In this document: positions 8,995-15,929 of the stretch, piece by piece
Layout: each line of letters begins with the position of its first letter
Numbering within the stretch: position 1 is the stretch's first letter
Source: an uncultured Alphaproteobacteria bacterium
Lineage (GTDB): Bacteria > Pseudomonadota > Alphaproteobacteria > Rhizobiales > Pleomorphomonadaceae
DNA length: 33,652 nucleotides
Reading direction: 5' to 3'
NCBI GenBank assembly: GCA_937900425.1
Contig: CALCDT010000309.1
Coordinates: 1 to 33,652, forward strand
The notes under the pieces: generated by a model
What the model was told of the DNA's origin: nothing
The model's database searches: none
What the model saw: the letters and a program-made list of their open reading frames with translations, nothing else
Program-made: the position numbers and the translations under genes

Positions 8995-9303
8995 TCACCC
9001 GTGGGGCGCCGCCGGTCCCTGCTTGTGGTCGACGTGGCCGAGGTTGCGGTCGGGATCGATCCGGTCGCGGATGCGGCGCTTCAACTCGGCGGCGTCGGGA
9101 AAGCCGCCGTCGCGCTTCCTCTCCCAGATCACCGCGCCGTCGAGCGTGATCTCGAAGACGCCCCCGGTTCCGGGCACCAGCGTGACGGCGCCGAGCTCCT
9201 CCGAAAAGGTCGACAGCGCCTCCTGGGCGAGCCAGCCCGAGCGCAGCAGCCAGTTGCACTGGCGGCAGTAGGTGACGACGAGGGCGGGCTTCTGCGTGGA
9301 CAT
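8995..9303 (-). CDS. SelT/SelW/SelH (Rdx) family thioredoxin-fold protein
   Basis: A 102-residue protein with the Rdx pattern: a first strand ending in TYCRQC (C13 and C16, the CxxC redox site), then WLLRSGWLAQEALSTF, VPGTGGVFEI and the RDGGFPDAAELKRRIRD helix. Many relatives carry selenocysteine in this motif; here both positions are Cys and no in-frame TGA is involved. The family is thought to act in thiol redox reactions, but the bacterial role is not established. The start Met at 9303 has AGGAAAG upstream. It converges on the DUF2272 gene with a 53-base gap; the 248 bases on its other side hold nothing I recognise. Confidence 0.88.
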   Translation of the reverse strand: MSTQKPALVVTYCRQCNWLLRSGWLAQEALSTFSEELGAVTLVPGTGGVFEITLDGAVIWERKRDGGFPDAAELKRRIRDRIDPDRNLGHVDHKQGPAAPHG

Positions 9304-9551
9304 GTCGACTTCGCTTTCCTGGGGCGGCCGGTGTCGAGGCGTTCGGAGCCGCACGGGGTGGGGCGCCTCGCGGGCCCTCGCCGCATGGTCTCGACGGCCG
9401 GGAGACGGTCCGGCGCCAGCGATCGGTGCCGTGCCGCCCCTTCGGCCCATCCTCGCCGGCCGTCGTGCCCGCCGCAAGGCCGTGCGGACGCGAAGACGTG
9501 ACGTCGCGCCCGCTCCGCCGCTCGTGGTCACCGGCGACGGCCTCTCCGACC

Positions 9552-10028
9552 TCAGCCCTTGGCGAGGATCCCGCTGGCCCAGCGTTTGCCCTTCTGCCAG
9601 AGCACGTCCATCTTGCCGTCCGGCCGCAGGCGGATGGTGACGACGGCGCCGCCCGAGGTCTTGGCCGCGACCTCGCCGCCGGAGACCTTGCCGGTGAGCC
9701 GGCTCGGGGCGGGCGGCGTCTTGGCGTCGGCGAAGGAGTAGACGAAGGTGACGCTGGAGGCCGAAACGCTCTCCACCGCGATCTTCACGTCGCAGGCGCG
9801 CTTGTCGCACATCCAGCCCGACCACTTGCCGGACAGGCCGGCGATCTCTTTGGGCACGTCCTTGCCGGGCTTGACGATCTTGACGTCGCCGGGAAGGCCG
9901 GCGGTGACGGGGCTGTTCGACTTGCCGGCCTTGAGCCCGGCCTGGAAGGCGGGCCATTCGGCGGCGGCGGCGGGAACGGCGGCCGCGAGAAGCGCGGCGA
10001 CGGCGATCGACGTGACGAAACGGGACAT
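9552..10028 (-). CDS. Secreted protein of unknown function
   Basis: A 158-residue protein with a clear Sec signal peptide (MSRFVTSIAVAALLAAAVPA, cleavage near residue 23). The mature part has a beta-rich look, and the segment WSGWMCDKRACDVKIAVESV (69-88) contains the only two cysteines (C74, C79), likely a disulfide in the periplasm. The C-terminal part, with IRLRPDGKMDVLWQKGKRWASG, resembles an extracellular domain I have seen in other Rhizobiales proteins but cannot name. Met 10028 was chosen over the longer frame because it begins the signal peptide and has GGGAAGG upstream. It lies downstream of epmA on the same strand, with a hairpin between them. Confidence 0.75.
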   Translation of the reverse strand: MSRFVTSIAVAALLAAAVPAAAAEWPAFQAGLKAGKSNSPVTAGLPGDVKIVKPGKDVPKEIAGLSGKWSGWMCDKRACDVKIAVESVSASSVTFVYSFADAKTPPAPSRLTGKVSGGEVAAKTSGGAVVTIRLRPDGKMDVLWQKGKRWASGILAKG

Positions 10029-10055
10029 GGAGAAACCTTCCCTGATCTGAAAATG

Positions 10056-10070
10056 AAGCCCGGTGGGCTT
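10056..10070 (-). terminator. Small hairpin downstream of epmA
   Basis: AAGCCC (10056-10061) and GGGCTT (10065-10070) form a 6-bp stem with a 3-base loop between epmA and the secreted protein gene. On the minus strand it is followed by CATTTTC, an interrupted T-tract, so it may be a weak terminator for epmA. Confidence 0.4.
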
Positions 10071-10127
10071 TTCCGATATTCGTTCATTTCGAGAATTCGG
10101 CAAGACGGATTCGGCGGGCGGAGTCGG

Positions 10128-11177
10128 TCAGGGCGCGACCGGCGTCCACACGATCTGGTCGATGCGCTCGGCACCCGAGGCCAGCATGACGAGGCGTTCG
10201 AAGCCGAGGGCGATGCCCGAGGCCGGCGGCATCATGGCGAGGGCGGCGAGGAAGTCCTCGTCGAGCGGGTAGGTCTCGCCGTAGACCCGCTGCTTCTCCG
10301 CCATCTCGATCTTGAAGCGGCGGCGCTGCTCGGCCGGATCGGTGAGTTCGCCGAAGGCGTTGGCGAGTTCGACGCCGCAGGCGTAGAGCTCGAAGCGTTC
10401 GGCGACGCGCGGGTCGCGGGCGAGCGGCCGCGACAGGGCGGCCTCGCAGACCGGGTATTCGTAGAGGATGGTGGCGCGGCCGATGCCGAGGGTCGGCTCG
10501 ACGACGGAGACGAGGATGCGGCTGTAGATGTCGGTCCAGCTGTCGTCCCGGGCGACGCGGTGGCCGGCGGCGGCGGCGGCCGTCGCGAGGGCGTCGCGGT
10601 CCGGTTCGGCGGCGGGGTCGTCCGGCAGCGTCGCCAGCAGGTCGATGCCGGCGAGGCGGGCGAAGGCGTCGGCGACGGTGAGGCGCTCGGGCTCGACCAT
10701 CGGGTCGGCCTCGCGGCCGCGGAAGCGGAAACGAGCGGTGCCGGTGGTGCGGGCGGCGAGGGCGAGGAGGGCGGCGCAGTCCTCCATCAGCGTCTCGTAG
10801 GAGGCGTTCGCGCGGTACCATTCGAGCAGCGTGAATTCGGGATGGTGCAGCGGCCCGCGCTCGCGGTTGCGCCAGACCCGTGCGAAGTCGAAGATCTTCT
10901 CCTCGCCGGCGGCGAGCAGCTTCTTCATCGAGAATTCCGGCGAGGTGTGGAGATAGCGCCTCGCCTCGGCGAGGTCCGGGCCGAGCATCGTCGTCGCGAA
11001 GCCGTGGAGGTGGGCCTCGTTGCCGGGGGAGACCTGGAGGGCCGAGCATTCGGTTTCGGTGAAGCCTTCCGCCTCGAACCAGCGCCGGATCGCGGCCTTG
11101 ATCGCGCCGCGCGCGGCGAGGAAGGGCCTGCGGTCGGCGTGGACGGACGGGCTCCACCAGGGCGAGGCGTCACGCAT
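10128..11177 (-). CDS. epmA: EF-P lysine ligase (lysyl-tRNA synthetase-like)
   Basis: EpmA (also called GenX, PoxA or YjeA) activates (R)-beta-lysine and attaches it to a conserved lysine of elongation factor P, which then relieves ribosome stalling at proline runs. The protein has 349 residues and consists of a class II aminoacyl-tRNA synthetase catalytic core without the tRNA anticodon-binding domain. Motif 2 is visible as RVWRNRERGPLHHPEFTLLEWY (100-121) and motif 3 as GIALGFERLVML near the C-terminus. It is divergent from efp with 112 bases between the two starts, so enzyme and substrate are probably co-regulated. The aminomutase EpmB that makes beta-lysine is not in the window. Confidence 0.95.
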   Translation of the reverse strand: MRDASPWWSPSVHADRRPFLAARGAIKAAIRRWFEAEGFTETECSALQVSPGNEAHLHGFATTMLGPDLAEARRYLHTSPEFSMKKLLAAGEEKIFDFARVWRNRERGPLHHPEFTLLEWYRANASYETLMEDCAALLALAARTTGTARFRFRGREADPMVEPERLTVADAFARLAGIDLLATLPDDPAAEPDRDALATAAAAAGHRVARDDSWTDIYSRILVSVVEPTLGIGRATILYEYPVCEAALSRPLARDPRVAERFELYACGVELANAFGELTDPAEQRRRFKIEMAEKQRVYGETYPLDEDFLAALAMMPPASGIALGFERLVMLASGAERIDQIVWTPVAP

Positions 11178-11289
11178 TAGGGCTTCCCATCGGGCGTCGA
11201 AAATGCAAGGAGATTGCGCGAAAGCGCGGCAAAGCGCGCCGAGGCATCGCCTCAGGCTTTATTCCGAATTCGAGATACGAAGGCAAGAC

Positions 11290-11859
11290 ATGGTCAAGGT
11301 CATCGCGAGCCAGGTCCGCAAGGGCAACGTCATCGAGCTGGACAACCAGCTCTACGTCGTTCTCACCGCGGAGAACTTCCACCCCGGCAAGGGCACGCCG
11401 ACGACCCAGATCGACATGCGACGCATCTCCGACGGCGTCAAGACGACCCAGCGCTACAAGACCACCGAACAGGTCGAGCGGGCCTTCATCGAGGACCACG
11501 ACTTCAACTACCTCTACCAGGACGCCGACGGCTTCCACTTCATGAACATGGAGAGCTACGAGCAGATCCAGGTTCCCGAGGACGTCATCGGCGACCAGAA
11601 GGTCTGGCTGCAGGAGGGCATGACCGTCCGCGTCAGCCGCTTCAACGAAGTGCCGATCTCGGTGGAACTGCCCCAGCGCGTCGTCTTCGAGGTGGTCGAG
11701 ACCGAGCCGGCCATGAAGGGCCAGACCGCGACCTCCTCCTACAAGCCCGCCATCCTCAACAACGGCGCCCGCACCATGGTGCCCCCGCACATCCAGGCCG
11801 GCACCCGCATCGTCATCCTGACCGACGACGGCTCCTACGTGGAGCGGGCGAAGGACTGA
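11290..11859 (+). CDS. efp: Translation elongation factor P
   Basis: EF-P binds between the P and E sites of the ribosome and stimulates peptide bond formation at consecutive prolines. The protein has 189 residues with the usual three beta-barrel domains. The loop FHPGKGTPTTQ contains K34, the residue that EpmA beta-lysylates in E. coli; the lysine, together with epmA next door, argues for that pathway rather than the arginine-rhamnose type. The C-terminal signature appears as GTRIVILTDDGSYVERAKD. The start ATG 11290 is preceded by a modest AAGGCAAG site. Confidence 0.98.
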   Translation: MVKVIASQVRKGNVIELDNQLYVVLTAENFHPGKGTPTTQIDMRRISDGVKTTQRYKTTEQVERAFIEDHDFNYLYQDADGFHFMNMESYEQIQVPEDVIGDQKVWLQEGMTVRVSRFNEVPISVELPQRVVFEVVETEPAMKGQTATSSYKPAILNNGARTMVPPHIQAGTRIVILTDDGSYVERAKD

Positions 11860-11890
11860 GGAGAGACGTCCGGGGCGACGCTCTGCCCGC

Positions 11891-12179
11891 TCAGCCTCTC
11901 CCGGCCGGGATCGAGGCGAGCGACAGGAACAGCCGCCTCGGTTCCGCCGGATCCCGACGAAAGCCGTGGTGTTCGTAGAACGCCGCGGCTTTTTCGTCCT
12001 TGGCGTCGACCACTATCATGTGAGCAGCGATCGTGGATCGGGCGGGGCACAGAAGGGCGTCCGCTTGAGGCGCTGCGCCGAGTTTTGCCGTGATGACCGA
12101 GATCGAAGGCGAGCCGGCCGAGCCGGACGGCGGGGGCGTGAGGATAGCGCGGCAGGCGCCGGCGGATGTACGGAGTCAT
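11891..12179 (-). pseudogene. Remnant of a GNAT-family toxin (TacA-like), frameshifted and truncated
   Basis: On the minus strand, the frame from 12179 reads LPRYPHAPAVRLGRLAFDLGHHGK. This matches the acetyl-CoA domain start of GNAT toxins from DUF1778-GNAT toxin-antitoxin pairs. Right after GHHGK the similarity moves to the next frame, which reads AAHMIVVDAKDEKAAAFYEHHGF and then RLFLSLASI, stopping at 11891. A frameshift near the GxG acetyl-CoA loop, together with absence of the first half of the domain and of any DUF1778 antitoxin, makes this a dead gene. The similarity is from memory of the family, but two collinear segments in adjacent frames are hard to explain otherwise. It abuts the intact parDE pair. 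Confidence 0.75.
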
Positions 12180-12291
12180 GGGTTCTCGGAAATCTGAATT
12201 CCCGATACTGCCATTGGCGCATCATTTGTTGTGAATGGAAATTTCGGCGTTTTCTCGGGGGCGGTTGATCGCAAGACCCGGCGGATACAAG

Positions 12292-12306
12292 TACCAAATT
12301 TTGGTA
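12292..12306 (+). promoter_or_regulatory. Palindromic operator in the parDE promoter
   Basis: TACCAAATTTTGGTA is a perfect inverted repeat with 7-bp arms, 29 bases before the parD start. A -10-like TATGAT (12307-12312) directly abuts it, and GATACA (12284-12289) lies 17 bases upstream of that as a poor -35. ParD proteins typically repress their own operon, so this is the expected binding site; that is inference from position and symmetry. Confidence 0.6.
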
Positions 12307-12334
12307 TATGATCGTATCGGATCAGGAGGGCGGA

Positions 12335-12580
12335 ATGGCTCGGAACACATCGATCTCCCTTGGCGATCACTTCTCCACATTCATCGAATCTCAGGTCGAG
12401 ACCGGTCGTTACGGATCGGCGAGTGACGTGGTTCGGGCGGGACTGCGGCTGCTCGAAGAACACGAAGCCAAAGCGAGAGCCTTGCAAGAGGCGCTTGTCG
12501 CCGGCGAAAACTCAGGCCCGGCAATGCCGTTCGACAATGAGGCGTTCCTGCAAAGAATGCGGGATCGGCATGTCAAATGA
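12335..12580 (+). CDS. parD: ParD-family antitoxin
   Basis: An 81-residue antitoxin. The N-terminal half (TSISLGDHFSTFIESQVETGRYGSASDVVRAGLRLLEE) is a ribbon-helix-helix DNA-binding domain of the ParD/CopG class. The C-terminal part, ending in NEAFLQRMRDRHVK, would wrap the toxin. It neutralises ParE and represses the operon. ATG 12335 is chosen over the upstream ATG at 12308 because AGGAGGG ends 4 bases before it and MARNTSISLG is the usual family start. The toxin gene overlaps its end by 11 bases. Confidence 0.93.
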   Translation: MARNTSISLGDHFSTFIESQVETGRYGSASDVVRAGLRLLEEHEAKARALQEALVAGENSGPAMPFDNEAFLQRMRDRHVK

Positions 12581-12872
12581 GCCTCCCGAATACCGGCTCA
12601 GGCCGATGGCCGAGGCCGATCTGGAAGGGATATGGCTCTATGGTTTCAAGACCTGGTCGGCCGATCAGGCGGACCGCTACCACGCAGAGTTCGTCGCCGC
12701 GTTCTCGGAACTGGCAGGCGGCCGGAAAATCGGCCGTCCCGTCGACGTGATGGACGGCTATCTCAAATACGCGGTGGGATCGCATATCGTGTTCTACCGG
12801 AAGACGAAATCCGGCATCGAAGTCATCCGCGTCCTGCATCAACGACAGGATGTTCGTCGTCATCTCCCATGA
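12570..12872 (+). CDS. parE: ParE-family toxin
   Basis: A 100-residue toxin of the RelE/ParE fold. Typical segments are YRLRPMAEADLEGIWLYG at the N-terminus, RPVDVMDGYLKYAVGSHIVFYR in the middle and IEVIRVLHQRQDVRRHL at the end. ParE toxins studied so far inhibit DNA gyrase. The start at 12570 lies inside parD (11-base overlap), the usual coupling of these pairs. The reading frame is intact, in contrast to the neighbouring GNAT toxin remnant. The locus is chromosomal and sits between efp and the dcw cluster. Confidence 0.93.
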   Translation: MSNEPPEYRLRPMAEADLEGIWLYGFKTWSADQADRYHAEFVAAFSELAGGRKIGRPVDVMDGYLKYAVGSHIVFYRKTKSGIEVIRVLHQRQDVRRHLP

Positions 12873-12915
12873 GATGGACGGCCTGTCGGTGGCTCGACGG
12901 ACCGGACTTTCCCTC

Positions 12916-13359
12916 TCACCCGTCCCCCGCCGGCACCAGCACCGCGCCCTCCATCTCCAGCACCGTCTCGCCGCGCTGGTTCACCGCCGTGCAGACCGTG
13001 TCGATGATGCCCCATCCGGGGCGGGAGGCGAGTTTGCGTTTGGCTTTGACGCGGTTGGCGTAGGAAAGGGTGTCGCCGGCGTAGACCGGCTTCAGCCAGC
13101 GGATCGCCTTCATGCCCGGCGAGATGCCGGCGAGCGTGCCGTGGGCGCGGGAATAGTCGACGGTGAGGCGCATCCAGATGGCGCAGGTGTGCCAGCCGGA
13201 GGCGCAGAGCGCGCCGAAGTGGCTCGCCGCGGCGGCGGCCTCGTCGACGTGGAAGGGCTGCGGGTCGAATTTTCGCGCGAAGCGCACGATCTCCTCCGCA
13301 CCGAAAGTGTGGATTCCGATGTTGGCGACGTCGCCGACGACGATGTCCTCGAGGCGCAT
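12916..13359 (-). CDS. MaoC-like dehydratase (hot-dog fold), second of a pair
   Basis: A 147-residue single hot-dog protein of the MaoC/(R)-specific enoyl-CoA hydratase group. The hydratase signature Asp-His segment appears as FDPQPFH (D32 and H37), followed by SGWHTCAIWMRL, IRWLKPVYAGDTL and VCTAVNQRGETVLEMEG. The substrate is not predictable; such proteins hydrate trans-2-enoyl-CoA or related thioesters. The start ATG 13359 shares its A with the stop codon of the upstream gene (TGATG), so the two are translationally coupled. It ends 43 bases from parE, converging on it. Confidence 0.88.
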   Translation of the reverse strand: MRLEDIVVGDVANIGIHTFGAEEIVRFARKFDPQPFHVDEAAAAASHFGALCASGWHTCAIWMRLTVDYSRAHGTLAGISPGMKAIRWLKPVYAGDTLSYANRVKAKRKLASRPGWGIIDTVCTAVNQRGETVLEMEGAVLVPAGDG

Positions 13360-13838
13360 CAGGCGGTCCTTCGTCCCATGATGACGGAGCAGAAATAGGA
13401 GAAGACCTTCTCGCCGCGCTGGTTGACCATCGCGAGCACGATGTCGACGTAACCGCGGTCGGTCCGGGATCTGGAGGGACGGGTGCCGACCACCTCGTAG
13501 CGGCAGGTGAGCGTGTCGCCGACGAGGACCGGGCGCAGCCATTTCAGGTCCGAGACGCCGCCGGAGCCCATCGACAGGCTGGCGTTGAGGAGGTTGTCGG
13601 CGAAGAGCCGCATGGCGAGGCCGGCGGTGTGCCAGCCGCTGGCCGCATGGCCGCCGAGCGGGGAGGCGACGCCGCCCTCGGCGCCGAGATGGAACGGCTG
13701 CGGGTCGAACTCTTCGGCGAAGGCCAGAACCTCCGCCTCCTCGATCGTCACGCTGCCGAGATCGCCGGCCTCGCCGACGGCGAAAGCCGAGAAGTCGCGG
13801 CGGGCGTCGGCGCCCGTGCCTGGTCTTCCATCCGCCAT
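13359..13838 (-). CDS. MaoC-like dehydratase (hot-dog fold), first of a pair
   Basis: A 159-residue paralogue of the next gene, with the same FDPQPFH hydratase motif (D45, H50), SGWHTAGLAMRL, LKWLRPVLVGDTL and VNQRGEKVF. Shared motifs and order suggest a tandem duplication; the two products may form a heterodimer, as seen for some two-gene hydratases, but that is speculation. The start at 13838 is preceded on the minus strand by AGGAAGGACGGG; the open frame upstream to 14204 crosses repeats and shows no homology. A 17-bp tandem repeat lies just upstream. Confidence 0.87.
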   Translation of the reverse strand: MADGRPGTGADARRDFSAFAVGEAGDLGSVTIEEAEVLAFAEEFDPQPFHLGAEGGVASPLGGHAASGWHTAGLAMRLFADNLLNASLSMGSGGVSDLKWLRPVLVGDTLTCRYEVVGTRPSRSRTDRGYVDIVLAMVNQRGEKVFSYFCSVIMGRRTA

Positions 13839-13855
13839 GCCGATCCCGTCCTTCC

Positions 13856-13906
13856 TCTGATCCGGGCCTTCCGCTGATCCGGGCCTTCCCCTGATCCCGG
13901 CCCGCG
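13856..13906. repeat. 17-bp tandem repeat, about three units
   Basis: Units at 13856-13872 and 13873-13889 are identical but for the first base (core CTGATCCGGGCCTTCC). A third unit at 13890-13906 is degenerate (CTGATCCCGGCCC). They lie in the leader of the MaoC pair, 18 bases upstream of its start, and may vary in copy number. Confidence 0.8.
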
Positions 13907-14122
13907 CCGCCGCGAAGCGGGCGGACGGGTCAGAATGTCCTCTCGTCACGTGGCCTGTCCATGCGTCCGGCGCAAGCCGGCGATGCGTCGCGGAAGGGTC
14001 GCGGCGGGAAAGTCCGGGCGGTGCCGGTTCCCCGGCCCCGCCGAGGGGACCACGGGTGCAGCGGCTTCCCGGCCGGCAACGCCCGTCACCGCCTCCGGCG
14101 CGGTTCGGGGCAGGGCGAAAAG

Positions 14123-14144
14123 ACATTGTTAAGCTTAACAGTGT
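14123..14144. promoter_or_regulatory. 22-bp near-perfect palindrome between the MaoC genes and mraZ
   Basis: The core TGTTAAGCTTAACA (14127-14140) is a perfect 14-bp palindrome. It is extended by ACA (14123-14125) and TGT (14142-14144) with one T/G mismatch between. It is AT-rich in a GC-rich gap, 45 bases upstream of the MraZ boxes. The size and symmetry fit a dimeric regulator site; the cognate protein and target gene (dcw or MaoC) are unknown. Confidence 0.6.
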
Positions 14145-14188
14145 TTCAATGCGCTCACGCCTCGGACTCCGCAGGCGCCAACCCGTGA

Positions 14189-14223
14189 TCCCATTGACGC
14201 CCATGATACCCCATGTTATCCCA
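14189..14223 (-). promoter_or_regulatory. Four MraZ boxes (TGGGN repeats, 10-bp period)
   Basis: NCCCA pentamers occur at 14189-14193, 14199-14203, 14209-14213 and 14219-14223, each separated by exactly 5 bases; on the minus strand they read TGGGA, TGGGC, TGGGG and TGGGA. E. coli MraZ is known to bind TGGGN repeats with 5-base spacers at its own promoter. This array therefore very likely mediates MraZ control of the dcw cluster. It lies 175 bases upstream of mraZ. Confidence 0.85.
14194..14222 (+). promoter_or_regulatory. Candidate dcw promoter overlapped by the MraZ boxes
   Basis: TTGACG (14194-14199) and TATCCC (14217-14222) are 17 bases apart. The -35 match is good and the -10 match weak. 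If this is the promoter, the four MraZ boxes cover it entirely, which would explain repression by MraZ. A GACTC methylation-type site (14165-14169) lies just upstream. Confidence 0.4.
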
Positions 14224-14397
14224 AATCATCCTGGTTCATCGGCGAAATTAATCCGTGTTTTCAACGGGTCGCGTCCGGTCGGCATCGTTCGCCGGGCGCG
14301 GGGGATCGCAAGGTGGCAGAAGCCGCCGATCCCCGCGCCGAGCCACTTGCATTCTGCAGCAGGAGGCTGCGGGTCGGCGCGCGCGGAGCGGGAAGTC

Positions 14398-14862
14398 ATG
14401 AGCGGGTTCGTCTCCAGCCATCAGATGCGGATCGACCGGAAGGGCCGCGTGTCCATCCCGGCACCCTTCCGCCAGGTGCTCGCCCGCGACGGCTTCGAGG
14501 GTCTGCACTGCTATCCCTCGCTCGATTTTTTCGCCCTCGACGCCGGCGGCTCCGACCTCGTCGCCGCCATCGAGCGCCAGCTCTCCGCCTTCGAGCCGTT
14601 CAGCGAGGACCACGACCTGCTCTCGGTCGCCTTCTGGGGCGCCTCGCAGCATCTCACCGTCGACGGCGAGGGACGGATCGCCATCCCCGAGACACTCGCC
14701 GAGGTCGCCGGCCTCGACGGCGAGGTCGTCTTCGTCGGCCTCGGCTACAAGTTCCAGATCTGGTCGCCGGAGCGGTTCCGCGCCCACCGGCTCGCCGCCA
14801 CCGACCGGCTCGCCGCCCTGCGCGGCCGCCGGGGGGCCGGTAGCGGGGAGGGTGCGCCGTGA
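14398..14862 (+). CDS. mraZ: Transcriptional regulator MraZ
   Basis: First gene of the dcw cluster; a 154-residue DNA-binding protein of the AbrB-like double-psi barrel class that forms rings and represses its own operon in E. coli. Two repeated MraZ domains are visible, each with its signature: MRIDRKGRVSIPAPFR (10-25) and LTVDGEGRIAIPETLAE. The start ATG 14398 follows GGGA and matches the family start before SSHQMRID; an in-frame extension back to 14056 is not supported. Its last 4 bases overlap the GTG start of rsmH. Four binding boxes lie upstream. Confidence 0.95.
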   Translation: MSGFVSSHQMRIDRKGRVSIPAPFRQVLARDGFEGLHCYPSLDFFALDAGGSDLVAAIERQLSAFEPFSEDHDLLSVAFWGASQHLTVDGEGRIAIPETLAEVAGLDGEVVFVGLGYKFQIWSPERFRAHRLAATDRLAALRGRRGAGSGEGAP

Positions 14863-15929
14863 GCCTCGATCCCCGCAGCCCCGCCCCCGATCCGTCCGCG
14901 AAGGCGCCGCATCTGCCTGTGCTGCTGGACGAGGTGCTGGACGCGCTCGCCCCGGTCGAGGGCGGCACCTTCGTCGACGGCACCTTCGGCGCCGGCGGCT
15001 ACACCCGGGCCCTGCTTGCCGCGGGCGCCGGCAAGGTCGTCGCCATTGACCGCGACCCGACGGCGATCGCCGCGGGCGCCGACCTCGTGCGCGAGGCGGT
15101 CGGCCGGCTCGACCTCGTCGAGGGGCGGTTCTCGGCGATGGAGGAGCATCTTGGCGCGCGCGGGATCGCGGGCGTCGACGGCATCGTCCTCGACGTCGGC
15201 GTCTCGTCGATGCAGCTCGACCAGGCCGAACGCGGCTTCTCCTTCCGCTTCGACGGGCCGCTCGACATGCGCATGAGCCGCGAGGGGCCCTCCGCCGCCG
15301 ACGTCTGCAACCGCCTCGGCCACGGCGAGCTCGCCCGCATCCTCTCGGTGCTCGGCGAAGAGCGCCGCGCCGGCCAGATCGCGACCGCCATCGTCCGCCG
15401 GCGCGAGAACGCGCCCTTCTCCACCACCGCCGACCTCGTCGCCGCGGTCGAGGCGGTGCTCGGCGGCAAGCGGGTCGGCGAGATCCACCCGGCGACCCGG
15501 ACGTTCCAGGCGATCCGCATCTTCGTCAACCGCGAGCTCGACGAACTCGGCCTCGCCCTCGCCGCCGCCGAGCGGCTGCTCGCGGCCGGCGGCCGGCTCG
15601 CTGTCGTCTCGTTCCATTCGCTGGAGGACCGCATCGTCAAGCGGTTCCTCGCCGAGCGCAGCCGCACCAGCGCACAGGGCTCGCGTCATGTCGCCGACGT
15701 CGCGGTGCCGCCGCCGACCTTCCGGCTCGAGAAGCGCTCCGGCGTCGAGCCGTCGGAGGCGGAGACCGCGCGCAACCCGCGGGCCCGCTCCGCCCGGCTG
15801 CGCTTCGCCGTCCGCAGCGACGCGCCCGCCCGCCCGCTCGACATCGCCGACCTCGGCGTGCCGCGGGTTCCCGACCTTCCCCGGGCCGCAGGCGGACCCG
15901 GGCGCCCCATGACCACGAGCGCCCCATGA
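14859..15929 (+). CDS. rsmH: 16S rRNA (cytosine1402-N4)-methyltransferase
   Basis: RsmH (MraW) adds the N4 methyl group to C1402 in the ribosomal P site using S-adenosylmethionine. The protein has 356 residues. The SAM-binding segment is FVDGTFGAGGYT (38-49) followed by AIDRDP (62-67). The family-specific LDVGVSSMQLDQAERGFSFR and VVSFHSLEDRIVKRF segments are intact. The start is GTG 14859, overlapping the mraZ stop in GTGA; the MSLDPRSPAPDPSAKAPHLPVLL leader is slightly longer than in E. coli. The stop overlaps ftsL by 4 bases. Confidence 0.97.
   Translation: MSLDPRSPAPDPSAKAPHLPVLLDEVLDALAPVEGGTFVDGTFGAGGYTRALLAAGAGKVVAIDRDPTAIAAGADLVREAVGRLDLVEGRFSAMEEHLGARGIAGVDGIVLDVGVSSMQLDQAERGFSFRFDGPLDMRMSREGPSAADVCNRLGHGELARILSVLGEERRAGQIATAIVRRRENAPFSTTADLVAAVEAVLGGKRVGEIHPATRTFQAIRIFVNRELDELGLALAAAERLLAAGGRLAVVSFHSLEDRIVKRFLAERSRTSAQGSRHVADVAVPPPTFRLEKRSGVEPSEAETARNPRARSARLRFAVRSDAPARPLDIADLGVPRVPDLPRAAGGPGRPMTTSAP

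Noticed and set aside
8995..9303. Possible selenoprotein
   Set aside because: The Rdx motif is CxxC with two ordinary Cys codons; no in-frame TGA or insertion element was seen.
12016..12297. Open frame of 93 codons upstream of the GNAT remnant
   Set aside because: It has no similarity to the missing GNAT N-terminus or to a DUF1778 antitoxin; composition looks random.
14123..14144. CtrA binding site
   Set aside because: The two TTAA half-sites are 2 bases apart rather than the 7 of the known consensus, so I leave the palindrome unassigned.
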